NCBI RefSeq assembly: GCF_041227145.1 | Contig: NZ_JBGFSP010000003.1 | Coordinates: 186,001 to 250,000, forward strand | DNA length: 64,000 nucleotides | Source: Bacteroides sp. AN502(2024) | Lineage (GTDB): Bacteria > Bacteroidota > Bacteroidia > Bacteroidales > Bacteroidaceae | Reading direction: 5' to 3' | In this document: positions 44,217 through 53,834 of the stretch, piece after piece | Numbering within the stretch: the stretch's first letter is position 1 | Layout: every line of letters starts with the position of its first letter | The notes under the pieces: model-generated | The model's database searches: none | What the model saw: the letters and a program-made list of their open reading frames with translations, nothing else | Told to the model about the DNA's origin: nothing | Program-made: the position numbers and the translations under genes

Positions 44217-47200
44217 TATTTCTTCTGTTTTAAGATTTTCGACTTTGTTTTATACACCATCACAAAGAAGAAGGGCACAAGAATGATACCAAATACGATA
44301 GCAAATATCATTCCGAAAAATACCCCCGTACCGATTGCCTGCCGGCTTGCCGAGCCCGGACCGCTTGCCAGTACCATCGGAAGCATTCCAAGCACAAAGG
44401 CAAGAGAGGTCATCAGAATCGGACGGAAACGCAATTGGGCTGCGTATATGGCCGACTGCACCAGATCTTCACCTTTATCTACCTGTACCTTGGCAAACTC
44501 TACAATCAAAATCGCGTTCTTAGCGGCAAGTCCGACCAGCATAACCAAGCCAATCTGGAAATAAACATCGTTTTCCAATCCGCAAACCCAAACTCCTAAA
44601 TAGGCTCCCAAAGCAGCTACAGGTAAAGAAAGCAACACGGCAATAGGCACTGTCCAACTTTCGTATTGTGCGGCAAGGAAGAGGAAAACGAACAAGAACA
44701 CCAGTGCCATCACCATACCTGTCTGACCACCCGCCTGCTTCTCCTGATAAGAGAGGCCGCTCCATTCCAGACCGATATGATCGGGAAGATGCTCACGGGC
44801 AATCTGTTCCATGATCGCCATCGCCTGTCCGGAACTATATCCTTGCGCAGCCACTCCACGAATAACGGCTGTAGTAAACATATTGAAACGTTTGATACTT
44901 CCCGGTCCTGTGGTATATGATGCATTCCCCACAGAAGTCAATGGTACCATCACTCCATTAGAGGCTTTCACAAAAAACAAATTAATATTGTCTTTGTGTT
45001 CCCGGTAAGGAGCTTCTGCCTGAATATAAACCTTATATATACGGTTGAACATATTAAAGTCGTTCACATACACCGAACCGGTATAAGCCTTCATGGTAGA
45101 AAACACATCAGCCAAAGGCACACCCAGCATCTTCACTTTGTCTCGATCCACGTCAAAATAGAGTTGTGGAATTTCCGACTGCAAAGAAGATGACAAGCCC
45201 GCCAACTCTTTGCATTTGGATGCATAATACATTAATGTATCTGTTGCGTCTACCAAGTTATCAAAAGTGGCTTCTCCACGAGCTTCCAATTGCATCTCAA
45301 AACCTCCCGAACTACCCAATCCCGGAATAACCGGAGGGGTGGAGAGATAGACTTTGCATTCCGGATATTCCTCAAGATGTTTTTCCACCGTATGCATGAT
45401 CTTCTCAATAGTGGTATTCTTCCGTTCCTCCCAAGGCTTCAGGATCACTGTCAGTTCTGCACGCCCCTGGTTACTTCCGACACGCGGACTACTTCCCGTT
45501 ACATTCTGTATATACTCAACGTATGGATTCTTTTCCAGATAAGCAATGGCACGGTCTGTCACGATACGAGTACGTTCCAGAGTAGCTCCTTCCGGCAATT
45601 CCAATTCAACCTTGAAATATCCCTGATCTTCCACAGGTAAGAAACTGGTGGGAATAATGCGATAAATCAACATGATAGCGATCAATACCATACCAAAAGC
45701 ACTCAAAACTCTACGAGAATGCTTAATTGTACGAGTTACAGCCGCTATATACTTATTACTACCGATACCCAACCATTCATTAATCTTCCGGAAAACAATA
45801 TTCTTTTTCTTCCCGCTATCCGGCTTCAGAATCAGCGAGCACATCACCGGACTCAATGTCAAAGCCACCACCGTAGAAATAAGTACGGACACTACAATTG
45901 TCACTGTAAACTGACGATACAACTGTCCTGTAATCCCACTTAAAAAGCTAACCGGGACGAACACAGCCGCCAATACCAGCGAAGTGGCAATCAAAGCACT
46001 GGTAAGTCCGTTCATCGCTTTTTTCGTAGCTTCATAAGGACTTAAGTGTTCCGTTTCCATAATATGTTCCACACCTTCCACCACCACAATCGCATCATCC
46101 ACCACAATACCGATGGCAAGGATCAATCCGAGCAATGTCAGGATATTCAGTGAGAAACCCAAAATTAGCATGAATCCAAAAGTACCGATCAATGAAATAG
46201 GCACCGCCACTACCGGAATCAATGTTGCACGCCAGCTCTGCAAGGATAGATAAACTACCAGAACCACCAATACCAACGCCTCAAACAACGTCTTATACAC
46301 TTCATGAATAGATTCGGAAATATAGGTCGTCATATCAAATGGAATCTCATAGCTCAATCCCTCCGGGAAATTCTTGCTAATCTCCTCCATCGCCTCTTTT
46401 ACTCTCTCGGCCACTTCCATTGCATTGGCGCCCGGTAACATATAAATTCCAAGCACGGCAGCATTTTCACCGTTGATACCACTCTCTGTATTATAGGAAG
46501 AAGCTTCCAGCGATACGCGTGCCACATCTTTCAATCGAATGATAGAACCATTCGCATTGGCACGCACTACGATATCTTCAAATTGTCCTACAGTGGAAAG
46601 ACGTCCCTGTGTCGTGATAGGAATCGTGATATCCAATCCCTGTACAGGCTGTTGTCCCAGCACACCCGCTGCCGATTCACGATTCTGATCTTTCAGTGCA
46701 TTCTGCAAATCCTGTACGGTCAGTCCGAAGTTTGCCAGCTTATCCGGCTGCGCCCATATCTGCATGGCATAATAACGGCTACCGATATTGGATACACGTC
46801 CCACCCCGGGAATACGGCGAATCACATCGAGCACATTAATCGTAGCAAAGTTACTCAAGTAAATCTCATCAAATTTGGGGTCAGTAGAAGTCAAACAAAG
46901 CGTCATCAACTGACTGGGAGCCTGCTTTTCTACCGAAATGCCATTCCGAATCACTTCCGCCGGCAGACGGGATTCTGCCAGTTTCACACGGTTCTGAATC
47001 TCAACAGCTGCCAAATCCGGATCAGCAGATACGTCAAAAGTGACAGTTGCCGAAAAACCTCCGGAGTTAGAACTATTCGACTCCATGTAAAGCATCCCCG
47101 GAGTACCATTGATTTCCTGCTCAATCGGAGTAGCTACAGCCTGTGATACAGTAAGTGCACTCGCGCCCGGATAAGAAGCGCTGATTTTCACTACCGGAGG

Positions 47201-47320
47201 GGTAATCTGTGGATATTGATCCACCGGAAGCATTGTCAGGCCAATAATGCCGATAATCACAATCACGATGGAGATTACAATCGAAAAGACCGGCCTATCT
47301 ATAAAAAAAGTAACTTTCAT
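44216..47320 (-). CDS. RND efflux permease, HAE1/AcrB type
   Basis: 1034 residues with the AcrB layout: 12 transmembrane helices and two large periplasmic loops. The proton-relay Asp pair is in GIVVDDAIVVVEGVE (helix 4), and the N-terminus FFIDRPVFSIVISIVIVIIG is typical. It exports hydrophobic drugs or bile-like compounds by proton antiport. It is the middle gene of a three-gene operon. Confidence 0.96.
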   Translation of the reverse strand: MKVTFFIDRPVFSIVISIVIVIIGIIGLTMLPVDQYPQITPPVVKISASYPGASALTVSQAVATPIEQEINGTPGMLYMESNSSNSGGFSATVTFDVSADPDLAAVEIQNRVKLAESRLPAEVIRNGISVEKQAPSQLMTLCLTSTDPKFDEIYLSNFATINVLDVIRRIPGVGRVSNIGSRYYAMQIWAQPDKLANFGLTVQDLQNALKDQNRESAAGVLGQQPVQGLDITIPITTQGRLSTVGQFEDIVVRANANGSIIRLKDVARVSLEASSYNTESGINGENAAVLGIYMLPGANAMEVAERVKEAMEEISKNFPEGLSYEIPFDMTTYISESIHEVYKTLFEALVLVVLVVYLSLQSWRATLIPVVAVPISLIGTFGFMLILGFSLNILTLLGLILAIGIVVDDAIVVVEGVEHIMETEHLSPYEATKKAMNGLTSALIATSLVLAAVFVPVSFLSGITGQLYRQFTVTIVVSVLISTVVALTLSPVMCSLILKPDSGKKKNIVFRKINEWLGIGSNKYIAAVTRTIKHSRRVLSAFGMVLIAIMLIYRIIPTSFLPVEDQGYFKVELELPEGATLERTRIVTDRAIAYLEKNPYVEYIQNVTGSSPRVGSNQGRAELTVILKPWEERKNTTIEKIMHTVEKHLEEYPECKVYLSTPPVIPGLGSSGGFEMQLEARGEATFDNLVDATDTLMYYASKCKELAGLSSSLQSEIPQLYFDVDRDKVKMLGVPLADVFSTMKAYTGSVYVNDFNMFNRIYKVYIQAEAPYREHKDNINLFFVKASNGVMVPLTSVGNASYTTGPGSIKRFNMFTTAVIRGVAAQGYSSGQAMAIMEQIAREHLPDHIGLEWSGLSYQEKQAGGQTGMVMALVFLFVFLFLAAQYESWTVPIAVLLSLPVAALGAYLGVWVCGLENDVYFQIGLVMLVGLAAKNAILIVEFAKVQVDKGEDLVQSAIYAAQLRFRPILMTSLAFVLGMLPMVLASGPGSASRQAIGTGVFFGMIFAIVFGIILVPFFFVMVYKTKSKILKQKK

Positions 47321-47323
47321 CGT

Positions 47324-48496
47324 TTATTCTCCTTTCGCTTTATCACCCAAACGTACTTTCATACCCGGAGTCAACTTATGGAATCCTTCCACAACCACCA
47401 TTTCTCTTTCTGCCAATCCTCTTTCTACCACTACATTATTCCCGACTTCCGGTCCTAATTCGATAAAACGTTTCTCTACTGCATTATCCCTGCGCATCGT
47501 ATAGATATATGCTCCACCCTTTTCGATGATAACAGCTTTCATCGGGACAACGAGTGCTCCTTCACGAACATCCAACAACAATTTCACCTTTGTAAATTGT
47601 CCCGGCAATAATACCTGTTTCGGATTAGGCATTTCTGCACGTACGGAGAAAGTACCGGTTTGAGGGTCTACTTGCGGTTCGGCAAAATCTACGTATCCTT
47701 TGAACGGATAGACCGTGTTATCCGCCAATGTAATGGTAATGTTGGGCTGCCAGGAACGGGTAGAATCCTGCTGTCCCAAATTAATATTTCTCTCTTTACT
47801 CTTCAGATAATCGAGTGCCGTCATACTAAAATCAACCAACACCGTATCACTCTTCACAATGGTAGCAAGCAATGATTTTCCTCCAGGTCCCACTAACGTA
47901 CCCAAGTCCACATTTCTTTCACTAATGTGTCCCGCCAAAGGCGAACGGACAATGGTGTAGCCCAGCTCCAGTTCAGCCTGTGCCAAATCTGCCTCACTCA
48001 TGGCTACCGTTGCCTCGGCACTTTCATAAGCAGCTTCCGCATTATCCAAGTCCAACTGGCTTGCAGCATTCTGCTCAAACAACGGACGGATACGTTTTAA
48101 ATCACGTCCCGCTTTCAAGGCTTGCGCTTCGTCTTTTTTTAATTGCGCTCTGGCTTTATCTGCTTTGGCACGATACTGGTCCTGATTGATTACAAACAAA
48201 ACCTGATTCTTATTGACATACGTACCTTCGGCAAAAAGCATATTTTCCAGATAACCTTCCACACGGGCACGTACTTCGACAAACTGTTGGGCACGAATAC
48301 GCCCCACATACTCCCCGTATATCTCTACATCATCTTTCACTACCGGTCCTACTATGACTGTCGGCATTTCCGGTGTAGCCTTCTGAGGTCGGGTCAGTAT
48401 CCAATACACCCCTAACACAACTACCATACATATAATAGCAGCAATGGTTCTTTTTCTCCTCAGTTTCAACTCATGTTTCGAAAAGAATACTCTCAT
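47324..48496 (-). CDS. RND periplasmic adaptor, AcrA type
   Basis: 390 residues, first gene of the pump operon. The N-terminal membrane anchor is followed by barrel-sandwich hybrid, alpha-hairpin (AEAAYESAEATVAMSEADLA) and beta-barrel domains (TGTFSVRAEMPNPKQVLLPG). It has no lipobox Cys at the anchor, so it is held by the uncleaved helix or a cleaved signal. It links permease and outer-membrane channel. Confidence 0.94.
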   Translation of the reverse strand: MRVFFSKHELKLRRKRTIAAIICMVVVLGVYWILTRPQKATPEMPTVIVGPVVKDDVEIYGEYVGRIRAQQFVEVRARVEGYLENMLFAEGTYVNKNQVLFVINQDQYRAKADKARAQLKKDEAQALKAGRDLKRIRPLFEQNAASQLDLDNAEAAYESAEATVAMSEADLAQAELELGYTIVRSPLAGHISERNVDLGTLVGPGGKSLLATIVKSDTVLVDFSMTALDYLKSKERNINLGQQDSTRSWQPNITITLADNTVYPFKGYVDFAEPQVDPQTGTFSVRAEMPNPKQVLLPGQFTKVKLLLDVREGALVVPMKAVIIEKGGAYIYTMRRDNAVEKRFIELGPEVGNNVVVERGLAEREMVVVEGFHKLTPGMKVRLGDKAKGE

Positions 48497-48768
48497 ATCG
48501 AATCTTATTATTTAATTTAACTTATGTTTGTTCTTTACTCTTTTATGCAATTCGTATACCCCAAATACGCCATATACATTATTCGCTTACAATCAAAGCT
48601 TTACATTCTCTTCTTCTTTTTGCCAAAGTGTGGAAATCTGCTGTATGGTGTAGAAAAGATCCACATTTCCGACTTTTAGAAACATTTTTTTAATTCCCTT
48701 TTCAACAACTAAACAAATTATGCTCTACATTTGTATCATATTAAACATTAACACTAGACCATGTCCTA

Positions 48769-50985
48769 ATGAAAAAACAAATCTTTTCAACATTCATTTT
48801 ATCCATTGGCTTATTATTGCCTTTTTCTTTGCATTCTCAAGAGCAAAGAAAAAAAGTAGGTGTTGTTCTAAGCGGTGGCGGTGCCAAAGGAATAGCACAC
48901 ATCAAAGCACTGCAAGTGATCGAAGAAGCCGGAATTCCGATCGACTATATAGCCGGTACCAGTATGGGAGCCATCGTAGGCGGTCTTTACGCCATCGGTT
49001 ATACTCCGGAACAATTGGACAGTATGGTACGGAAACAAGATTGGACATTCCTGTTGAGTGATCGTATCAAAAGAAGCGCCATGTCATTAACAGATCGTGA
49101 GCAATCTGAAAAATATACAGTCTCTATCCCTTTTACCAAAAGGCCCAAAGATACCGCTACCGGAGGAATCATGAAAGGACAGAATCTGGCTAATCTATTT
49201 TCAGATCTTACCGTGGGGTATCATGACTCGATCGACTTTAATAAACTTCCCATTCCTTTTGCCTGTGTGGCTGCCAATGTTGTCAACGGAGAGCAAATCG
49301 TATTCCACAACGGAATACTTTCTACTGCCATGCGCGCCAGCATGGCTATCCCCGGTGTATTCACTCCGGTACGGCAAGACAGCATGGTGTTAGTGGACGG
49401 TGGTATTGTAAACAACTATCCGGTGGATGTAGTGAAAGCAATGGGAGCCGATATTATCATCGGAGTAGACGTGCAGAATGCTCTAAAGAAGGCCGACAAG
49501 CTCAATAGCGTCCCCGACATTCTGGGTCAGATTGTAGACATCACTTGTCAATCTAACCATGAGAAGAATGTAGACCTTACCGATACCTACATCCGTGTCA
49601 ATGTAGACGGATATTCATCTGCCAGTTTTACTCCGGCTGCTATTGATACGCTGATGCGAAGAGGCGAAGAAGCTGCAAAAGACCAATGGGGTTCGTTGCT
49701 TGCCTTAAAAAAGAAAATAGGAATAGCCGAAGACTACATTCCGAAACCACACGGTCCCTATTCCTCTCTTTCCAATGCACGCACTATTTATGTAACAGAC
49801 ATTTCATTTTCGGGAGTAGAAATGAATGACAAAAAATGGCTGATGAAGAAATGTAAACTGGAAGAAAATAGTGAAATTTCCACTCAACAAATAGAACAGG
49901 CCCTGTATCAGTTACGTGGCAGTCAGTCCTATTCCAGTGCTAGTTATACGTTGAAAGAAACACCTGAAGGTTATCACCTCAACTTCCTGTTGCAGGAAAA
50001 ATATGAAAGAAGAATCAATCTGGGCATCCGTTTCGACTCGGAAGAGATCGCATCTTTGTTGGTCAATGCAACGGCAGACCTCAAAACTCATATTCCTTCC
50101 CGATTGGCTCTTACCGGTCGGTTGGGCAAACGATATGCCGCCCGCATAGACTACACGTTGGAACCCATGCAACAACGTAATTTCAACTTCTCGTATATGT
50201 TCCAATACAACGATATCAATATTTACGAGGAAGGCGACCGCGCCTATAATACAACGTATAAATATCATTTGGCCGAATTCGGTTTCTCCGATGTATGGTA
50301 CAAGAATTTCCGTTTCGGACTCGGTCTGCGTTTCGAATATTACAAGTACAAGGATTTCCTGTTCAAGAAACCTGAAATCTCCGACCTGAAAGTGGAATCG
50401 GAACATTTTTTAAGTTATTTTGCCCAAGTACAATATAATACTTATGATAAAGGACGCTTCCCTTCTAAAGGAAGTGACTTCAGAGCCGCCTACTCGCTCT
50501 ATACGGATAACATGGCACAATACAATGAACACGCTCCATTTTCAGCACTGAATGCTTCGTGGGCAAGTGTGATCCCTGTGACCCGTCGTTTCTCCATCAT
50601 TCCTTCCATTTATGGACGTATCCTGATTGGAAAAAATTTTCCTTATCCGTTGCAAAATGCCATTGGCGGTGACGTACCCGGCTTCTATATTCCACAGCAA
50701 TTACCGTTTGCCGGTGTTACCAATCCGGAGTTAATGGACAACACCCTTATGATCGCCTCTATTAAATTCAGACAACGCATGGGAGCCATTCATTATCTCA
50801 CGCTGACGGGTAATTACGGGCTAACGAATAGCACTTTCTTCGATATATTAAAAGGTAAGCAATTATTCGGCATCAGTGCAGGCTACGGAATGGACAGTAT
50901 CTTCGGACCGTTGGAAATATCGTTGGGATACTCCAATCAGACGGACAAAGGAAGTTGCTTTGTAAATTTAGGATATTATTTCTAA
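48769..50985 (+). CDS. Patatin phospholipase fused to a BamA-type beta-barrel
   Basis: 738 residues. After a signal peptide (FSLHSQEQRKK) comes a patatin domain with oxyanion loop GGGAKG, nucleophile elbow GTSMG and catalytic Asp VDGGIVNNYPVD. A POTRA-like segment follows (IYVTDISFSGVEMNDKKWLM), then a surface-antigen (Omp85) barrel ending in SCFVNLGYYF. This is the type Vd autotransporter layout (PlpD/FplA). It probably puts a lipase at the cell surface. A TACATTTG box lies at 48726-48733. Confidence 0.92.
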   Translation: MKKQIFSTFILSIGLLLPFSLHSQEQRKKVGVVLSGGGAKGIAHIKALQVIEEAGIPIDYIAGTSMGAIVGGLYAIGYTPEQLDSMVRKQDWTFLLSDRIKRSAMSLTDREQSEKYTVSIPFTKRPKDTATGGIMKGQNLANLFSDLTVGYHDSIDFNKLPIPFACVAANVVNGEQIVFHNGILSTAMRASMAIPGVFTPVRQDSMVLVDGGIVNNYPVDVVKAMGADIIIGVDVQNALKKADKLNSVPDILGQIVDITCQSNHEKNVDLTDTYIRVNVDGYSSASFTPAAIDTLMRRGEEAAKDQWGSLLALKKKIGIAEDYIPKPHGPYSSLSNARTIYVTDISFSGVEMNDKKWLMKKCKLEENSEISTQQIEQALYQLRGSQSYSSASYTLKETPEGYHLNFLLQEKYERRINLGIRFDSEEIASLLVNATADLKTHIPSRLALTGRLGKRYAARIDYTLEPMQQRNFNFSYMFQYNDINIYEEGDRAYNTTYKYHLAEFGFSDVWYKNFRFGLGLRFEYYKYKDFLFKKPEISDLKVESEHFLSYFAQVQYNTYDKGRFPSKGSDFRAAYSLYTDNMAQYNEHAPFSALNASWASVIPVTRRFSIIPSIYGRILIGKNFPYPLQNAIGGDVPGFYIPQQLPFAGVTNPELMDNTLMIASIKFRQRMGAIHYLTLTGNYGLTNSTFFDILKGKQLFGISAGYGMDSIFGPLEISLGYSNQTDKGSCFVNLGYYF

Positions 50986-51164
50986 TGTAATACAATTACC
51001 TGATACACATTACCCCAATTTGTATGTTTACGCTCTATCCCTACCGTTACCAAAATTTGTGCCGGACTTTGACAATAAAAAGACAGATTATTCCTCTGCA
51101 GTTTCTGTTCTTCCTCCTTTGTGAACCAGTAACGTTCATCGGACAATACACTTTTCTTGTTCAC
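50982..51164 (-). CDS. Possible small protein of 60 residues
   Basis: Reads DERYWFTKEEEQKLQRNNLS then FYCQSPAQILVTVGIERKHT and ends NVYQVIVLH. It starts with a GTG. The composition looks protein-like, and a near-consensus GAATTTTG lies just upstream. It ends 4 nt inside the 3' end of the convergent patatin gene. No family recognised; it may be a remnant of a longer gene. Confidence 0.4.
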   Translation of the reverse strand: MNKKSVLSDERYWFTKEEEQKLQRNNLSFYCQSPAQILVTVGIERKHTNWGNVYQVIVLH

Positions 51165-51283
51165 AAAATTCCGTTTTTAATGTTTAATGAGTACGAATAT
51201 AATATCTCCACAATACGATCCGCCACTTTTTTTAACCTCCTCATTTTCATAAATATAAACTTATCGTTTTATAGGGTTATTAC

Positions 51284-51314
51284 TTGTTTATCTCCTAATT
51301 AAACCTTATCTTTG
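51284..51314 (+). promoter_or_regulatory. Promoter of the HU-like gene, upstream of the repeat array
   Basis: TTGT at 51284-51287, a 19-nt spacer and TATCTTTG at 51307-51314. Transcription would start near 51319, so array D is in the 5' leader, 76 nt before the ATG. Confidence 0.7.
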
Positions 51315-51327
51315 ATGCAGATATTTA

Positions 51328-51415
51328 TATCTTATCACAGTCATGATAATATCTTATCATAGCTATGATAATAAAGTTTCATTGCAATGATAAGCACTTA
51401 TCACAATAATGATAA
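51328..51415 (+). repeat. 22-nt repeat array D, four dyad units in a 5' leader
   Basis: Four units of exactly 22 nt start at 51328, 51350, 51372 and 51394. All end in ATGATAA. Their inner dyads are TTATCACAGTCATGATAA, TTATCATAGCTATGATAA, TTTCATTGCAATGATAA and TTATCACAATAATGATAA. Each can form its own short hairpin in RNA or bind a dimeric protein in DNA. They follow the promoter directly and precede the HU-like gene. Confidence 0.9.
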
Positions 51416-51490
51416 ATAATAAATATCCAAGAAAAAATTAAGAAACATCAAGAAGATAATCTACTAATATCTAAAGAGCAAGGAAAGACT

Positions 51491-52129
51491 ATGTCAGTAC
51501 AATTTGAATTATACAAGACTCCCATGCCGAAGGAAAGAAAAAACAAAGTGAGATACCACGCCCGTCCGATCAGCTTTGAAACTGTGAATACAGAGAAGTT
51601 AGCGTATCGGATTCACAATCGTTGTTCACTAAGTCCATCGGATATAATAGCGACACTGGAAGAATTAAAATATGAAGTAGCCCAATGCCTCAAAGAGGGA
51701 AAGAAAGTACATATCGAAGGATTGGGATACTTACAAATCACTCTTAGTTGCAAAGAAGAAATACGTGACCCCAAAGCTAAACGGATACATAAAGTCAAAT
51801 TAAAAGCTGTCAAATTCAAAGCAGATAAGGAACTTAAAGCAGAACTGTCAGATATGCAGTTTCAACGTTCGAAATACAAACCACACTCTGCCGGACTTTC
51901 TGAAGTAGAGATAGATATGGAATTGACGAAATATTTTGCCGAAAACCAAATAATCACCCGAAAAGACTTCCAGAATCTCTGTGGGATGACACAGATCACC
52001 GCCTATCGGCATATAAAAAGGCTGATTGCAGAAAAGAAACTGCAAAATAAAGGGACTACTCATCAACCTATTTATACACCGGTACCTGGTAACTACAAAG
52101 TTTCTGTAGACATAAAATACAAAGAATAA
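51491..52129 (+). CDS. HU-like DNA-binding protein with a C-terminal winged helix
   Basis: 212 residues. The first 120 or so follow the Bacteroidota HU-like family (VRYHARPISFETVNTEKLAY, LSPSDIIATLEELKYEVAQC, VHIEGLGYLQITLSC). The rest (MELTKYFAENQIITRKDFQN, LCGMTQITAYRHIKRLIAEK) reads as a winged helix-turn-helix. The combination suggests a nucleoid-type protein with added sequence recognition. The four-unit dyad array in its leader is a natural candidate for autoregulation. Confidence 0.82.
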   Translation: MSVQFELYKTPMPKERKNKVRYHARPISFETVNTEKLAYRIHNRCSLSPSDIIATLEELKYEVAQCLKEGKKVHIEGLGYLQITLSCKEEIRDPKAKRIHKVKLKAVKFKADKELKAELSDMQFQRSKYKPHSAGLSEVEIDMELTKYFAENQIITRKDFQNLCGMTQITAYRHIKRLIAEKKLQNKGTTHQPIYTPVPGNYKVSVDIKYKE

Positions 52130-52178
52130 AGAACAATATCAGAGTGTATGGCAATTAATTATGTATATTTACACTATC

Positions 52179-52244
52179 TATTGAGTAAAACTAATGAATA
52201 GATTGAGTAAAATTGCGTTACCTATTGAGCAAAATCAAAAAGCA
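52179..52244 (+). repeat. 22-nt repeat array F, three units
   Basis: TTGAGTAAAA, TTGAGTAAAA and TTGAGCAAAA start at 52181, 52203 and 52225, exactly 22 nt apart. The third unit runs to the start codon of the broken ATPase gene at 52244. The rest of each unit is less conserved. Confidence 0.75.
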
Positions 52245-52713
52245 TGTATAAAAGAGCACAATATCAAATCATTACAGAAAGACTGAAAGAGCCCCGGCAT
52301 TTTCTACAAATGGTATTAGGACCTCGTCAAGTGGGAAAGACCACGGTTATCAAACAGGTAGTCAATGATCTGAAAATACCTTATCAAATCTATTCGGCAG
52401 ACAACATTCCAGCTACGCAAACATCTTGGATTTCAGATTGTTGGAATACTGCAAGAGTCCAAATGCGGGTTGAAAAGCTACCTGATTTCATTCTGATAAT
52501 CGATGAGATTCAAAAAATAAAGAAGTAGACTATATACTAAAAAAGAAAAGCCGGATTGTAGCAATCGAAGTAAAAAGCAACAGTGAAACGTACAATGCGG
52601 GACTTGAAGAAGTGCGCAATTTGTATCATCCTTATGCAACTTTTGTAATCGGAGAAGGAGGAATGAAAACCGAGCAGTTCTTAAGCATTAACCCGGCAAA
52701 ATTATTCGAGTGA
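52244..52713 (+). pseudogene. Internally deleted AAA ATPase (DUF4143 type)
   Basis: The first 94 codons encode the N-terminal AAA part with Walker A GPRQVGKTT and Walker B ILIIDEIQK, then stop at 52528. In another frame, 52522-52713 encodes the C-terminal end of the same family (IVAIEVKSNSETYNAGLEEV, then FVIGEGGMKTEQFLSINPAK). Roughly 200-250 residues between them are missing, so a deletion joined the two ends out of frame. Intact members have about 380-400 residues. Confidence 0.85.
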
Positions 52714-52986
52714 AAAGATGATTGAAAGAGCCCCCTTCACCCATATTCTCCTATCAGATAAAGGATACAGAGAAAAAGTGAAGGGAGTATTTCAGGAAAG
52801 TAAATACCGGAATGACCAAAGAAATGGTTGTTGCGACATGGAGCAAGCCTTATCATAAATCGGAAACAAAGAAAGCAGACAAAAACCTCTTACTTTTCAT
52901 TTTTTCCCATCATTATTCGTCCAAATCAAAGAAAGTACCTATCTTTACCGCAGGTATTTTATTATTCACCATTAAATATAAAGATT
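52714..52986 (+). other. Gap with a possible gene fragment
   Basis: Around 52800-52880 one frame reads TGMTKEMVVATWSKPYHKSE, which looks like a piece of a small BamE-like or OmlA-like domain. The frame before it (GYREKVKGVFQESKYRN) is shifted by one base. It may be debris of a second broken gene. A TATCTTTA box at 52940-52947 belongs to the next gene. Confidence 0.35.
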
Positions 52987-53268
52987 ATGGCAAGCAGAAG
53001 AGAACTTAAAAAGAACGTAAACTATATTGCAGGAGAATTATTCACCGAGTGTTTAATCAACAGCATGTTCATCCCCGGCACAGACAAAGCGAAAGCTGAT
53101 GAACTGATGACAGAAGTACTGAAAATGCAAGATGAGTTTGTTACTCGTATCAGCCACACAGAACCGGGCAACGTGAAAGGTTTTTATAAGAAATTCCGTG
53201 CAGACTTTAATGCTAAGATTAACGAGATTATCGAAGCCATCGGAAATCTGAACAACAAACAGAAATGA
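52987..53268 (+). CDS. Conserved hypothetical protein (93 aa)
   Basis: Starts at the ATG at 52987, 39 nt after a TATCTTTA box; a longer upstream frame lies before that promoter. The protein is soluble and helical (RELKKNVNYIAGELFTECLI, KADELMTEVLKMQDEFVTRI, FRADFNAKINEIIEAIGNLN). Its stop overlaps the start of the acyltransferase gene by 4 nt (ATGA). Function unknown. Confidence 0.75.
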   Translation: MASRRELKKNVNYIAGELFTECLINSMFIPGTDKAKADELMTEVLKMQDEFVTRISHTEPGNVKGFYKKFRADFNAKINEIIEAIGNLNNKQK

Positions 53269-53819
53269 AGAAAGCAATTTATAGCTTTATCTATTACCAA
53301 CTGTTGGGTTGGAAGACAAATGTTACGGTACCTAATTATGATAAATGCGTGATATGTGCCGCTCCACACACGACAAACCTTGATTTATTTATTGGAAAAC
53401 TATTTTATGGTGCTATAGGCCGTAAAACAAGTTTCATGATGAAAAAAGAATGGTTTTTCTTTCCGCTTGGAGTTTTTTTCAAAGCAGCGGGTGGAATTCC
53501 TGTTGACCGCAGTCGAAAAACTTCGCTAGTAGATCAGATGGTTCATAAATTTGCTGAATATAAAAAGTTTAATTTGGCTATTACTCCCGAAGGAACCCGC
53601 AAAGCGAATCCGAATTGGAAAAAGGGCTTTTATTTTATAGCCTTGAAAGCCCGGGTTCCTATCATTCTGATTGGCATTGATTACAGCAAGAAAACGATCT
53701 CGGCAACAAAAGTTATTATACCGTCAGGAGATATTAATCAAGATATGAAAGAAATCAAACTTTACTTCAAGGATTTCAAGGGAAAGCATCCGGAGAATTT
53801 TGCTCTGGGAGAGTTTTAA
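53265..53819 (+). CDS. 1-Acyl-sn-glycerol-3-phosphate acyltransferase-like protein
   Basis: 184 residues of the PlsC family. The catalytic HX4D motif is HTTNLD, the second block is GGIPVDRSRK and the third is TPEGTRK. It is shorter than PlsC of E. coli (245) and lacks a strong N-terminal membrane helix, as in many Bacteroidota paralogues. It transfers acyl groups to lysophospholipid-like acceptors; the exact acceptor is not known. Confidence 0.88.
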   Translation: MKKAIYSFIYYQLLGWKTNVTVPNYDKCVICAAPHTTNLDLFIGKLFYGAIGRKTSFMMKKEWFFFPLGVFFKAAGGIPVDRSRKTSLVDQMVHKFAEYKKFNLAITPEGTRKANPNWKKGFYFIALKARVPIILIGIDYSKKTISATKVIIPSGDINQDMKEIKLYFKDFKGKHPENFALGEF

Positions 53820-53834
53820 ATTCAATTAGTAAGT

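Larger units (their letters stand above)
51165..51490. other. Promoter and leader region of the HU-like gene
   Basis: From 51165 to 51283 I see only AT-rich sequence. The promoter lies at 51284-51314, array D at 51328-51415, and an A-rich stretch runs to the ATG at 51491. Confidence 0.6.
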
